A stretch of 64,000 nt of DNA from Leishmania infantum JPCM5 (lineage: Eukaryota > Euglenozoa > Kinetoplastea > Trypanosomatida > Trypanosomatidae). The translations under genes were made by a program, and so were the position numbers. Below are positions 50,475-61,500 of this stretch, piece by piece; position 1 is the first letter of the stretch; every line of letters starts with the position of its first letter. Location of the stretch: positions 169,043-233,042 of the forward strand of contig NC_009409.2 of the NCBI RefSeq assembly GCF_000002875.2, read 5' to 3'. The notes beneath the pieces are model-generated. The model did no database searches. It saw only the letters and a list, made by a program, of their open reading frames with translations, and was not told the origin of the DNA.

Positions 50475-51304
50475 ACGACGACACTGAAAGAGAAACGAAC
50501 CGAAAAGGGGGCAGATGAAGGTGAGGAGCTAACAAGGGCAAAACGACAGCGGTACTCGGCTGCTGGTCAGAGAGCTGAGGGAGGGAGGGAGGGAAGGCTG
50601 CAGCAAGACCTCTCCAGCGGTGCTGCAAACGTCTTTCGTCACTCTACTTCGACTCCCTTCGACTGCTTACAGCTAAACAGCGCCCGGCGAGCTTACACCT
50701 CCTCTCCCCCGGAAAAGGACTCCAATGCCGGAGAGGGGGTGCCTTTCATGTCAGAAAAGCGGGCTAAAATCCGCTAGTCTGCCAAGGCCTTGCTACCCTC
50801 ACGCAGATGCGCACAGACGTCTACCAAGATAAGAGTGCACACAGTGTCTACGGTTGAGTAAGAGAGATGGCAGGGCAGGTTCATGCAAGCCACTCTGCAC
50901 AGATGTGTGATTGCACCTTTGTTTCTCTCTTGCTCAGGAAACGACGCAGCAACGCAGCGGTGATGTAGACCCAACACGACATGCATCAATAATAATAGAA
51001 GACAGCGAGCGCATCGGCGGACATGCAACGAGAAAAACAAAAAGAGGCGAGGAAGAATGGGGTGGAGGACGAGAGAGAACGGCTATCTACACGATGCAAG
51101 ACGAGCAGAGTCCAGCGGGGGAGGGGAAGACGGCAATCAGAAGCACAGGCAGCAGAGGGTGCGGTCTTTTTTCTGCTCTGTAGCGTGCTCATTTCTCTGT
51201 CATACAACATGTGCTCAACTCCACACTACCCCGACCGATCACAGGCCCCATCCGCGCGGTTCGAAGCCGCCGAAGGCACGCATCACAGCACTGCCGTTCC
51301 TCTC

Positions 51305-51765
51305 ATTTGAGCACGGCCTCTGCCCCACACCCTACCCACCCACCCGCTGGGCAGGGCGGCCTCACAGCCGCCCCCAGTGAGGCCGGTTGCCGCCTGGTGC
51401 ATCTCCCTCGAGGTGGCTGAGGCTCCCCCACCACCACCGGCAGGCAGCGAGGACCGGGTGGGCTGCGCTCGAGCTACGTGGGCACTCTGACCATCATGTG
51501 GGTGGCGCAAGCGTGTTTCTTATCGCAGCTCTCTCCGACGCAGCCCCATCCAGGACCCGACCACCGACATGAGTCGCGATACATCGCTCTGACCTCCCCA
51601 CGTCGTAGGTGCTTGGCCCTGTCAGTACCAGAAGGGGTCAGGTGTTGGAAGAAATAGGATGGCTGCTTGGCTCCCCTACAGAGTGGGTGTACCGGGCCCT
51701 CGGATACCACTCTCAGGTGTGCCCCCTCCTCGTCGTCAGGGGGCGGGGCTGGGGACGCAAAGTAA
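51305..51765. mobile_element. SIDER2-like short degenerate retroposon
   Basis: Between the CA-rich spacers sits a GC-rich block with the phrases I associate with Leishmania SIDER2 copies: CCACCCACCCGCTGGGCAGG near 51336, the CAGTGAGGCCGGTTGC phrase near 51374, GTGGGCACTCTGACCATCAT near 51478, CGACATGAGTCGCGAT near 51566, and GGCCCTCGGATACCACTCTC near 51699. SIDERs are truncated, extinct relatives of ingi/DIRE retroposons; many lie in 3' UTRs, and SIDER2 copies have been linked to mRNA decay. This copy lies about 1.6 kb past the epsin stop codon. It has no coding capacity. Ends are approximate and orientation was not decided. Confidence 0.75.
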
Positions 51766-53361
51766 AACGAAGAGCAGCAGAGAAGGCCATCGGTTCAAAC
51801 AAGCGTGCTCTCTGGCGATCGTGCTTGAGCGCGGCACACGACGGCGAGATGTCAGTGCGATTCGTCCGCTTCCCATCTCGCAAAAGAGGGAAGTTGTTTA
51901 CGTGCACACATCCGTGAGTGTCGCGGGTAGCCGGACCGGACACTTGGTGCGTGTATGTGTATGTTGGTATGTGTATCGTCATCAAGGCACACGCACAAGC
52001 ACCCGTACGCCTCGATGTGCGGCCGAGGCAGGAAGTCGCATACTGTGAAAGCCAGAAAGAAGGGGAAAAGACGTGTCTGTATGGCCCCCTGCGCTCTCTT
52101 AGCTTCCGTGTGTAGGCAATGCGGCGCAAGAAAGGGTGTGCCGTCAGCTTGACAGGATTGAAGCACAGACGTACAGAAAAACGGGCGCCTCAGCGAAGGC
52201 AAAGAGTGCCATACGCACCCAGATACGCAGCAGACAGACTCGTTCGCATGCACAACCGCCGCACAGGCGTCCTCAAAAGGCAAAACCGCACAAGCGAAAC
52301 AAAACGAGCTGAAAAAAAAAACGAACAAAGAGGGCGGAGAACGAAGACGAGCGACGACACCCGACAGCAACGAGCCCCACCCCTGCAGCGCCCTTCCGCA
52401 GCAGCAAGCAACAAACGCAGTCGTCGTGCAACGACGGCGTACACTGTCACATTCACCAGATAAGGCACTCCCGCACGACACAAAAAGAGAGAAGCGGGAG
52501 CAAAGGAACCAATAAGAAAAAAAAGAGCACCGAGCATCAGAGGCGCTTCAGCCACATCGACGCACACGCATACAGGAGCACGCACACACACAGGGCACAG
52601 GCACACCGAGACACAAAGGAAAGCCGGAAAAAAAAAAAGAAAAAAGAGTTGGAGGTCGTATATGTGTGTTTGTGTGTGGTGAGTGCGTGCGTGTGTGCAT
52701 GTGAGAAAGTGAGAAACGCCGGCAGATGCGCGCACACATATATATATATACATGCATATACAAGCGCAGCAGACACGCAAAACGGCTACAGAACACTAGG
52801 AAAGATAGCCATACAAAGGTAAAAAAAAACGCTCAGACGTCAGCGTAGATTACGATCACTATTGTAGATTATGACGACGAATAGGTGGGTGGCCTCAATC
52901 TGCGCGCACAGCACGCGAACTTCGTCCCTCTTTGCGAGCCTTCCACTTGGTGCGCTATCGTTCCTGACCCTGCTCCTTCCCAACCACCCCATCCACCCCT
53001 CCCCCTCGCGCCTTCTGCGCGCCTTTTCTCCTTTTTTTTCTCGGCCTTCATGACGCCTTAGAGGCATGCGTGCATAGCACATCACACCGTATCCCATATG
53101 GGGTCCATGGTAAGCACCGAAGCGGCTCGATGGAAGGGGAGGGAGTCCCTTGCATCCAAAACGTACACACGCAGAACACGACCGACAGAGCAGCGTTAGT
53201 CGGCAACAACATGCATCAAGAACTCATCATCAGCGACACGTACATATATATATATGGGCTGTTGGGTGGGTGGGGGTGTCTCTGAAATAGTGAAAGTGGA
53301 AGTGATAGGGAGGAGGGGGAGGGGGCAGAAAGAGGGAGCACACTAGCGATGCTGTGCTCTC

Positions 53362-55041
53362 TCACTTATGTTGCTGCTGGTTGGAGAACTGGTCCAAAGC
53401 ACCCCACATGTTGCCCAAGTTACCCCCGCTGTTCGAGGAGTCGAGAGCCCTCGCTGTGTTACTTGCCGGTGGCTGGCCCCATGTATCGGACAGCTGCGCA
53501 GGTGGTGCAGATGTCTGGCCCCAATGGCCAGGCTGAGGCTGCTGATAAAACTTACCCCAAGAATTCGACGACTGCGGTGGCTGCTGCGGCTGCGGTTGCT
53601 GTTGCTGTTGCGGCTGGCCCCACGGGTCCCGCAGCTGAGGCGGAGGAGCTTGACCCCACGAGCCAGCGCTGCCGTTGTTGTCCACGCGCTGCTGCTGCGA
53701 AGGTCCTTGCTGGGGCTGGCCCCAAGAGTTGCTTGTTGAGACGGTGGCAGATTGTCCCCAAGGGTGGAACTGCTGCTGTTGCAGCGGCGGCACGGGCTGT
53801 TGCAGCGGCGGCACGGGCTGTTGCAGCGGCGGCACGGACTGTTGCGGCCATTGCTGTGGTGCACCCCAAGCGTCGTTGGCTGTCTGCGGCTGCCCCCATT
53901 GGTTCTGAACGCTGGACGGCTGTTGTTGGGGCTGCCCCCACGAGTTCTGTTGTGGTGCAAGTCCGGAGCGGGAGTCGAGGAAGGAATCGAAGGGGTCCGC
54001 CGACGAAGCAGGGGCGGCGACAGCGGGCTGGGAGAACAGGGGAGGGGCGAAGAGTTCTTCCAGCGCATTCGTCGCGGGCGGGTTGGGCAAGGGGGCCTTT
54101 ACTGGCGTGCTGGATGGCTTGTCCGAGTTCAGCGTCGGCAGCGATACGCCCTCGCGCCGCGCCCGTTCCTCCTCCTCCTGCTGGAGTCGCATGGCGAGCC
54201 TCTCGTCGTCCTCCGCGGTCACTTTCTGGCGCTCAGCCTCGTTCTGGCGCTGGCGGACCTTGGTTGCGTACATCTCCTCCAGCTGCTCGGCCGAAACGCC
54301 GCTGCGGCGCTCCTCGTCACGCTGCAAGCGCAGCGCCATCTCCATGTCGCACCTTTCCTGCTCCTCCTTGGTGCGCGGGCGCGACAGAACCGTCGCAGGG
54401 GGCGGCGAGGACCGGTAGGAGTCATAGGCCTGGCGGGAGCCCTTGCCATAGCTTCGGTGCCGGTCACGATCGCGGCTGCCGCCATATCCACCGCTGTAAA
54501 AGCCGCCATAGCCGCCAGCTCCGCTGTAGGGGGAGCCGCTGTTCGGGCCGCCGCCATCGCTAGCGTTGTGGGAGAGTTTCTCCTTGATCTGCGCGGCTAC
54601 CATGCGCTCCTCGCGCAGCTGCAGGCCATCACTGAGAAGGTCCGCGACCTTCTTCGCCCGCTCCCGCACTGACACCCCGTGATCGACACCCTTGGGGTTA
54701 GTGTAGTAGAAGCTGGTGGAGATGGTGCGGATGAGGGGCACCAAGGCGCAGATCTCCGGCAGGTAACGGTCGTCGACGTTGCGGGCGAGATGGTCGATGA
54801 CGAGCAGCGACTTGTAGCACGGGCGCCATGACTTGTCGCGGTTGTTGAGGCGGCTGCGCAGCTCGTTCAAGATTTCGGGGCCGCCGCGGGGGTAGGCGTT
54901 GCATACGGCATCCATCTGCGGCCCTGTCGGCCCCCATTTTTCATCGTTGGTCGCCTCGTGCACAATCGTGACGTACTCGCTCCTCGTGGCCATCACGCGG
55001 CCCCACTCCTTCACAGACCACAGCTGCTGTGTGAAGTTCAT
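53362..55041 (-). CDS. EpsinR: Epsin (ENTH-domain clathrin adaptor)
   Basis: The protein has 559 residues from ATG at 55041. The ENTH domain spans about 8-155. Its typical phrases include EATNDEKWGPTG (29-40), WRPCYKSLLVIDHLARN (72-88) and VRERAKKVADLLSD (125-138). After a Gly/Tyr/Ser linker come two helical motifs resembling ubiquitin-interacting motifs, DMEMALRLQRDEER (232-245) and AEDDERLAMRLQQEEEE (276-292). A DPFDSF peptide (349-354) could bind adaptor ears. The rest (360-559) is Gln/Pro-rich with eleven WG dipeptides, mostly WGQ. Epsins bind phosphoinositides, ubiquitinated cargo and clathrin during vesicle budding; in trypanosomes a single epsin-type protein (EpsinR) serves clathrin-mediated endocytosis. 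No canonical clathrin box is obvious, so the WGQ tail may do that work. The symbol follows T. brucei usage from memory. Confidence 0.95.
   Translation of the reverse strand: MNFTQQLWSVKEWGRVMATRSEYVTIVHEATNDEKWGPTGPQMDAVCNAYPRGGPEILNELRSRLNNRDKSWRPCYKSLLVIDHLARNVDDRYLPEICALVPLIRTISTSFYYTNPKGVDHGVSVRERAKKVADLLSDGLQLREERMVAAQIKEKLSHNASDGGGPNSGSPYSGAGGYGGFYSGGYGGSRDRDRHRSYGKGSRQAYDSYRSSPPPATVLSRPRTKEEQERCDMEMALRLQRDEERRSGVSAEQLEEMYATKVRQRQNEAERQKVTAEDDERLAMRLQQEEEERARREGVSLPTLNSDKPSSTPVKAPLPNPPATNALEELFAPPLFSQPAVAAPASSADPFDSFLDSRSGLAPQQNSWGQPQQQPSSVQNQWGQPQTANDAWGAPQQWPQQSVPPLQQPVPPLQQPVPPLQQQQFHPWGQSATVSTSNSWGQPQQGPSQQQRVDNNGSAGSWGQAPPPQLRDPWGQPQQQQQPQPQQPPQSSNSWGKFYQQPQPGHWGQTSAPPAQLSDTWGQPPASNTARALDSSNSGGNLGNMWGALDQFSNQQQHK
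53779..53841 (-). repeat. 21-bp tandem repeat x3 in epsin coding sequence
   Basis: Three back-to-back 21-bp units (53779-53799, 53800-53820, 53821-53841), the last with one mismatch, encode PVPPLQQ heptads in the Gln/Pro-rich tail of epsin. The near identity at DNA level points to recent in-frame expansion. Confidence 0.9.
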
Positions 55042-58000
55042 ATCCTCCCTTTTCGATGGTCAAACGGTGGTAGTGGTCGAGTTCGACTCTCCGGGTGCAC
55101 GCGCTTAGACGCGAGTCTGGAGGGGGAGGAGGGAGGGAGAAGGCAACGGTATACAGATGATGCGCTCTCTCTAGCTGGAACGAGCAGAGAGTTCAACGCG
55201 GTGAAAGGAAAGGGCCTGCTGTTCCGAGAGAGTGCAGGAGATGCAGATACTCTTCCGACGCGCACGCACACTCACAGAAGCAGAGAGATGAAGTAACAGA
55301 GAATGCACGAAACCTTGCCGCCACGCTCAGGCTGGGGCACATAGGAGGAGTTCTACACTTGTGCACGTCGATAATGACCAGAAAACAAGGGGGAGATAAG
55401 CTTCTGTTGATGTGCACACGCGTGTGTGTCTATCTGCCCTTGATTCCCTCGCCTTCTTTTAGTGGCCTTTAGGGTGCTGGCCTTGCTCTACGTGGGGGAA
55501 TATCGTTCGCTTGTTGCGCTGCTGTTCCCTGCTGTGTATACGTGTGTAGCCCTGTGTGGCAAGCAGAGAGGCACACACACAAGTGTGCGCACTCGGAGTG
55601 CGAGTGGGGGAGGGGAGAGCTGACAATGCGTGAAAAACGGGCAGCAAGACCACTGACGAGCGGACGAAACAGAGAGAGAGAGTCTGTGAAACACGGGGTG
55701 GGAGAGCGATCCGGCGAGCCTGAGCGGGCACGAGTGAAAAAAAAAACGCACAGGAAAATGAAAGGGACGCGCAGAGAACCCAAACAACAACGAAGCAAAG
55801 GAATGGTCGGCCGACCTGCGCTCGCGCGCACACACACACACGCAGACAGAGACAGAAGGGGGAGGGGGATGGAAACAAGGGCTCTGGTCGTATGTGGAAG
55901 AGAGAGCGAGAGAGGGCTAGAGAGAGCGGCAAAGGTTCGGCTCTTCGAAAGAAAGAGGTAGACGGAGATGTGCAGAGACGCGCTGCAGAGTGGGGGTGGG
56001 GAAAAATGAGGGGGAGAGAAAAGAAGGGGGAGAGCTGGGCGCAACGTTCACGCAGTTTTGCGTGTGTGTGTGGGGGGGGGGAGGGGGGAGGGAAGGATGC
56101 AAAGAGGGTAAGAGGAGAGGGCAAGAAGTGAGAGGCCACACGGAGAAGAGAGAAGCGAGGTAAGGTGGCATTGTGGAGGGAGGGACAAGTCGTACAGGCA
56201 TGTACGAAAGATGGAAATAGAGAAGTGGCAGGGATAGCAAAGAGGAGGAGAGGGAGTCAAGCACACCATTTTGAATCTCCTCATACCCCTCGTCGCTGTT
56301 CTTCCTCGTTCTCGTATCAGCTCCGTCATGTGGATGCTTCTGTAGCATGGCTGCCATCCAGAAGAGCCACGACTTTACAGCCGCAGCACAAGAGGTACGC
56401 CGGTGCGACAAACAACGGAGCTTCAAGTGCTTTCCACGCCGTCCTTTTTTGTCATCGTCATCTCCGGCCGGGTTGTCTGCCGGGAGTGAGACCTCACCCT
56501 CGTGAGCTCGAAATCGGGACACAGATAGTCACGCACCGAGAGAATGGAACAGAGAAAACCAAAAGAAGAGAGCAACACAGACACGCAGCACACCACCAAT
56601 CTCACAACGAGCCCTCGCTTGTCAGCGGCGGGCAAAGAATGCCCGTATACGGGCCAACCAAAAGAGGGCTCGGCCGATGCAGACTCGAAAACCAGAGACG
56701 TGATGGTGGGCCGTGTGAAGAGGCGAACTCAGGTGCAGGACGTCGTTATACAAAGACGTGAGCATACACTACTCGCTTGTATCTCCTCCTCGTCTCTCTG
56801 TCACCGAGCCAGCATTCACAACATCAAGAGAGCAGCGGTCTCGGCTGCCCGCCGCAGTTTTCCGTCTTCATAGACATCACCCACTGTCGCCGGGCAGAGC
56901 AGCGAAGCCGCGAAAAAGAGAGAACAACGAGAGCAAGATAGACATCAAAAAGAGACGAAGGGAGATGAGAGAGAGAGATTCGGGGGTTTGGGGGGCAGGC
57001 TGGGCGGAAGTCGTGGCACAACTGGTCTAGGAGGAAGAGCAACAAAAGAGGAAACGGAAATGAGCTGATGGGAGAGAGAAGGAGGCGAGAAGCGTCGTTC
57101 CCATGGCTGGAAAGGAATAAGAAGAGAGCCGAAAAATATAGACGCGAAACGACAACAAAGAGCACGACACATCGCAGCCGTTGAAAGCAGAACGACAGCG
57201 CAGGAGAACGCCAAGGAAAAGAAACGGCGGTGGTGGTGGGTTCTTCCAATGCGCACAGAGAGAAGAGCGGCACAGTGTGGAAAGGGTGAGAGGCACACGT
57301 GCGCACACGGCGGAGGATGATGCATGGAAAAGGCGGCACGGGGGGAGGGCAGTGAGATAGAGAAAAGAAAAAGAGGGCCAAGGAAGGGGGAAAGGGAGGC
57401 AACAGCAACACAAAACGAAGCAAGTCCACAGACCCCGTCCATTGCAACGCCTCACGTGTTGGCCGTTCTCCATCTCTCCTTTTCTCTCACATGCAGGAGT
57501 ACGCATTAGCGCAACAACGGTTTCGTTTCGCATTCTATTTACCTGAGCCACAACGAGTTCATTCTGTAACTCCGATTTCCTGCGTCGAGGTGCATCATCA
57601 TCTTCGCCTCAAGCACCGAAGCGCGCACACGGGGTGCAATCATCACGCAGCAGCAGTGGAGTAGAACACGCAAGAACGAGCCCACGGCAAGCGAAGAAAG
57701 CCAGGCAGCTCTCCGGGGGTGGCCGTGTGAGAACGACGTACGCACACACGCGCGCGCACACACATATATATACGCACACACAGCAAAACAAAAGGGGAGA
57801 CGAAGAAGCCGAGGTGGTTGAGGAGAACAGTGGCATCCACCCGCCCATCCACATGGAAGCGGAACACAGGAGGAGAGAAGGAAAAGCGGAGGCGAGGGAC
57901 GAGTAAAGATCCGTGGGTGCGAGGAGGAGGGGAGGGGAGGAGAGGGGATTCTGTGTGTTTGTGTGTACCCGCTCACTGAGGCGGCGCTTTGGATGGGAAG

Positions 58001-58567
58001 AAGAGGAGGGTGTTAAACGGGTCTACCAACGTCGCGTCAGAAATATGCACATGGTACGCGCCCATAAGTGCCCTTTCTGCATGCGTGTGTGTGTGTGTGT
58101 GTTCTCGTGTGTGTTTATGTCTCGCTCGCTCGCTCTCTCTCGCCCTGGGAGAGAAGTGGGCGGAGGGGGTGGTGTTGCTAGTCAGTAGCCACGACGCACG
58201 GAGGTTAAGGTGGAGGGGGCGGCGGATTCAACAAGACGGAGACAAGAATGAAGATGTAAGAGAAGATCCAACACACCTGGAAGGAACAAAGGAGAAGGGA
58301 GAAGCGCGCCGATACGTGTGTGGGGTGTGCCTGCGAATGGTGCACACATACAGAGAGAGAAAGAGAGGGTGGGGTGCACCAATATGTTACCACCACGGCC
58401 ACCCTCTCTTCTCCCTCCAAAAGAGGGAAGTCAAGAGAAGAGAAACGAGCGCCAGTGCGTGCACAAGTGGTAGCATCAGCACAACGTTCACATCGGGTAT
58501 GCGTCAACAAGTGCTACGCGCCGCACCATTGGCAGCGAGCACACGCACAAACATACACTCTCTCGCC
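55042..58567. other. 3.5-kb intergenic spacer (alpha-kinase 3' UTR side)
   Basis: No supported gene lies here. The plus strand is purine-rich over 55600-56260 and 56860-57420, giving long CU-rich blocks on the transcribed strand. Short CA/GT runs (57745-57782, 58083-58102) and G-rich stretches (56072-56093, 57927-57945) are present. Open frames of up to 226 residues are low-complexity Ser/Leu/Phe/Pro on the minus strand or Arg/Glu on the plus strand. Confidence 0.7.
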
Positions 58568-61500
58568 TCAGTGCAAATGAGGGTGGCCATGGTAGCGGGA
58601 CTCGGACCTCTTCGGCATCTCCTCCACCGCCGAGAACACCGGCCGGCGACTGAAGGACTGGCGACGTGACCTCGGCCTATGTGCCATGGCTACCTCTTCC
58701 GTGGATTGAATCGTCGGCGCCACTGCAGCAAACGAGCTCTGGTGCGAGGCGCATCTTCCGGTAGGGCTGCCGACAGCGCCCGTCACGGGTGGGTGCGGGT
58801 AGAAATTGGGCACGCCACCGCCCAGATTGGTCGTTCCACTGGGCCGCACATGCGGCGTCTGGTGCAACGAACCGACGTTCTCTCCGCTCCTCGGCGCCGT
58901 CAAGAGGTGGAATCCTTCCGGGCTAACGCTAGACTGGGCGCCGGCGTATCCGGGACGCCCCCCCGCGGGGGGGCGCAGCAGCGGCACCGCCACCATCACA
59001 GAGCCTTGTGGCGGGGGACTTGTACTGGCGTGGCCAACACCAGCCATACCGCTGGGCGCGCCGCCGCTCTGCTCACTCGCGGGAGGGTAGCTTTGAAGCG
59101 CCGAGAAGGAGCTGCCGCTACCGTACCCGTTTGGCACACTACTGCCTTGCGGCGGCACTGACATGAGGCCGCCCGCGACCGTGGAGACGAAGTACTGGCT
59201 CTGCGGCCGGATGAGCGCCTGTCGCGGGTAGCGAACGTACTTTACGCCGCAGTTCTGCACCGGCCCCACGCGGTGTGGCAAGGCTCCCGGGGTCAGCGCA
59301 GAAGGCGCTGCTGCCAGTGGCGACGGAGACGACGGTCTGCTGCCGGTGTGCAGCGTCTGCCGCGGTGGCGGCGCTGGCGACAACATCAGGTTGGTCTCGC
59401 TCGGCTGTCGCGAACCGAGCTGCACGCCGTTGTGCTCTTGGCCTGGAGTGTTCCCCGAGGAAGCGCGGCGGGCGAGCACGAAGGCCTTCGGGGGGAGTCG
59501 CTCCTCCTTCAACCCAGACGCGCAGGGCATCGCTGTATTCAGACGATCCTTTGCCGCCGGTGTGCCTGGCCCGGCGCTGCTACGGCCACTCCCTGGCGAC
59601 GCCAGAGGTGTGATAACGGCACCCTTGGCGTTGCGCTGCAGCGGAGGCAGGCCCACAGCGCGACAAACCTCGTTGCACCTGTGGCTCTCGAGGAAGCGCC
59701 GGATGCCCTCTTCGCCGAGGTTGCCGCGGCCATATCCCTCCCCGTCTGAGGAGAGAATCTGCGGGTCGGTGTAGTAGTCGTCGACGCCTTGGATGTCCAC
59801 CACCATCAGCTCATGATTGCTGGCGTGGTACGTGAAGTGCGAGAAGGCCTGCGGCGTCCACCGCGCCTTTCGCCGCACGTAGCCGCAGTTGTTATTGTAC
59901 TTCACAAACTTGCCTGTCAGCTGCGGCTCCATGGCCAGTATCAGCGGTGGGTTGCGCTTCGGTAGGACCAACACAGCCGCAGGGACGAAGCGGACCTCCT
60001 TCGGTGGATGCATCATGTTGAAGGCACGTGCCCAGTGCCCCGCAATGCTGTGCATTGAGACGTCGTCAAAGTACTGGTCGTCCCTCACGGTCGACCTCAA
60101 ATACCGCTTCGCCACCAAGAGGCAGTTGAGCCGACGCATGTCGATCATGTAGTAGGACGCACGCATGTTCCCCTTCGAGAAGGGCTGCGGATTCAGCACC
60201 ACGCTCGTCTCCACACTGCCCCAGCAGCCCTCGGCGAGGTTCCACTCGTGGATGATAGCCGGCTCGGCGTAGCTGTGCAGCTGCGGCACGCAAGAGTAGC
60301 GGTACTTGAGATCGGAGAAGGCAGCCACAGGGGGCGGCACAGTGCAGCCTCCCACCAGCTGCAGCACCTCCGGCACCAAGCTACCGCTGCTACTGTAGCT
60401 GCTGTAGCTGTACCCGGAGCTGCCGTCGGCGCTCTCGTCGTCGCTACTGCGGCTACGCAAAGAAGAGCACGACGAGGACGGGCTCCGTCTGGCCTTCCGC
60501 GCCGCTGCCATTGCTGCTGATACGGCTGCCGCCGGTGTTAGAGCTTTTTGCCCTGCGCCACACCCTTCCGCACCACCAGCACCCTTCACCGCCGGCTCGA
60601 CTGCTGCCGGCTCCCAATCCCTCGTATGAGATCGACTGTATGCGGAGCAGTACGACATGGAGGTGACGGGCATGACGGCGGTCCCCTTCGTGACGGCGCC
60701 AGTCAGCGCATCGCCCGTGGGCGACTGGTTCAGGCCTGGCTCCACTGACTGGCTCGTCTTCGCATCGGGTCGCAGAGGCAGACTCGACCCTTGACAATGA
60801 TCGGCCCCCCGTCCTGGAGCAGACGCAGTCATCAACGAAGCCTCGCTCGCATCGGCCGAAGCGACATCGCCATTTGCATTGGCCACGGAGACAAGCATGG
60901 CAGCGAGCGAAGTGCCGGCCGCCAGCGAGGGCAGCCGATACCGCTGCTGCACCTCCTGTTGCTGCTTCAGTTCCAGAATGGCGGCTGTTCCGGATCCCGC
61001 CGCGGCTGCGGGAAGGTGTGGGGATGGACTCAGCGCACCCCCGTCGGGCATCGGAGCGCGCTCGGGAACCACGTCGACGACGGAGCCGCTTTCGTCCATT
61101 GGTTGTCTGCGCGGTGGACCTCGGCTCTCGTTGTCATCGTAGTTATCCGCGCTGCCGCCACTTGCCTCAAGCGTAGCATCGTGCTCCATACCGAAGCCCT
61201 CGGCGTCCGCATTGTGGACCTGCAGCTGCCCTTCCAGGCCGCTGACGTTGGCTGGGGTGCTGCTGCTTACGTGGAGAAAGCTGTTTGTGCCTCCCTGATG
61301 TTGCGGCCTGCCAGCAATGTCGGTGAAAAGGCGACGCCGAAACGGCATCGGGGTGCTCGACATCAACTTCGAAGGGTACGCCGTGCTGGGAACGACGGGA
61401 GCGCCTCCACCAGAAGCGCTCGTGCACCGCCGTCCTTGAAACGCCTTCAGCAAGGAACTGCTTCCGTCGGCCAGCGCATTGGTGGACGCGCTGCACGTGC

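Larger units (their letters stand above)
50432..53361. other. 2.9-kb intergenic spacer containing a SIDER2-like retroposon
   Basis: This stretch lies between the epsin stop codon and the 95-aa gene. It holds a CA microsatellite (50438-50473), the SIDER2-like element (about 51305-51765), purine-rich and CA-rich blocks (52290-52330, 52560-52640) and short TA tracts (52739-52752, 53244-53254). No gene is supported. Much of it is probably epsin 3' UTR. Confidence 0.75.

Noticed and set aside
51253..51275. GGTTCGAAGCC resembling a tRNA T-arm
   Set aside because: No acceptor stem, anticodon arm or D-arm could be assembled around it; a chance 4-bp GCGG/CCGC hairpin explains it.
53216..53240. TGATGA-like C box on the minus strand, possible C/D snoRNA
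   Set aside because: No convincing D box (CTGA) at a suitable distance and no terminal stem.
53349..54563. 404-residue Ala-rich frame opposite epsin
   Set aside because: Antisense shadow of the epsin Gln/Pro-rich tail; composition follows from the repeats.
55459..56139. 226-residue minus-strand frame rich in Ser, Leu, Phe and Pro
   Set aside because: Translation of a pyrimidine-rich spacer; no motif, low complexity, and codon use unlike the neighbouring genes.
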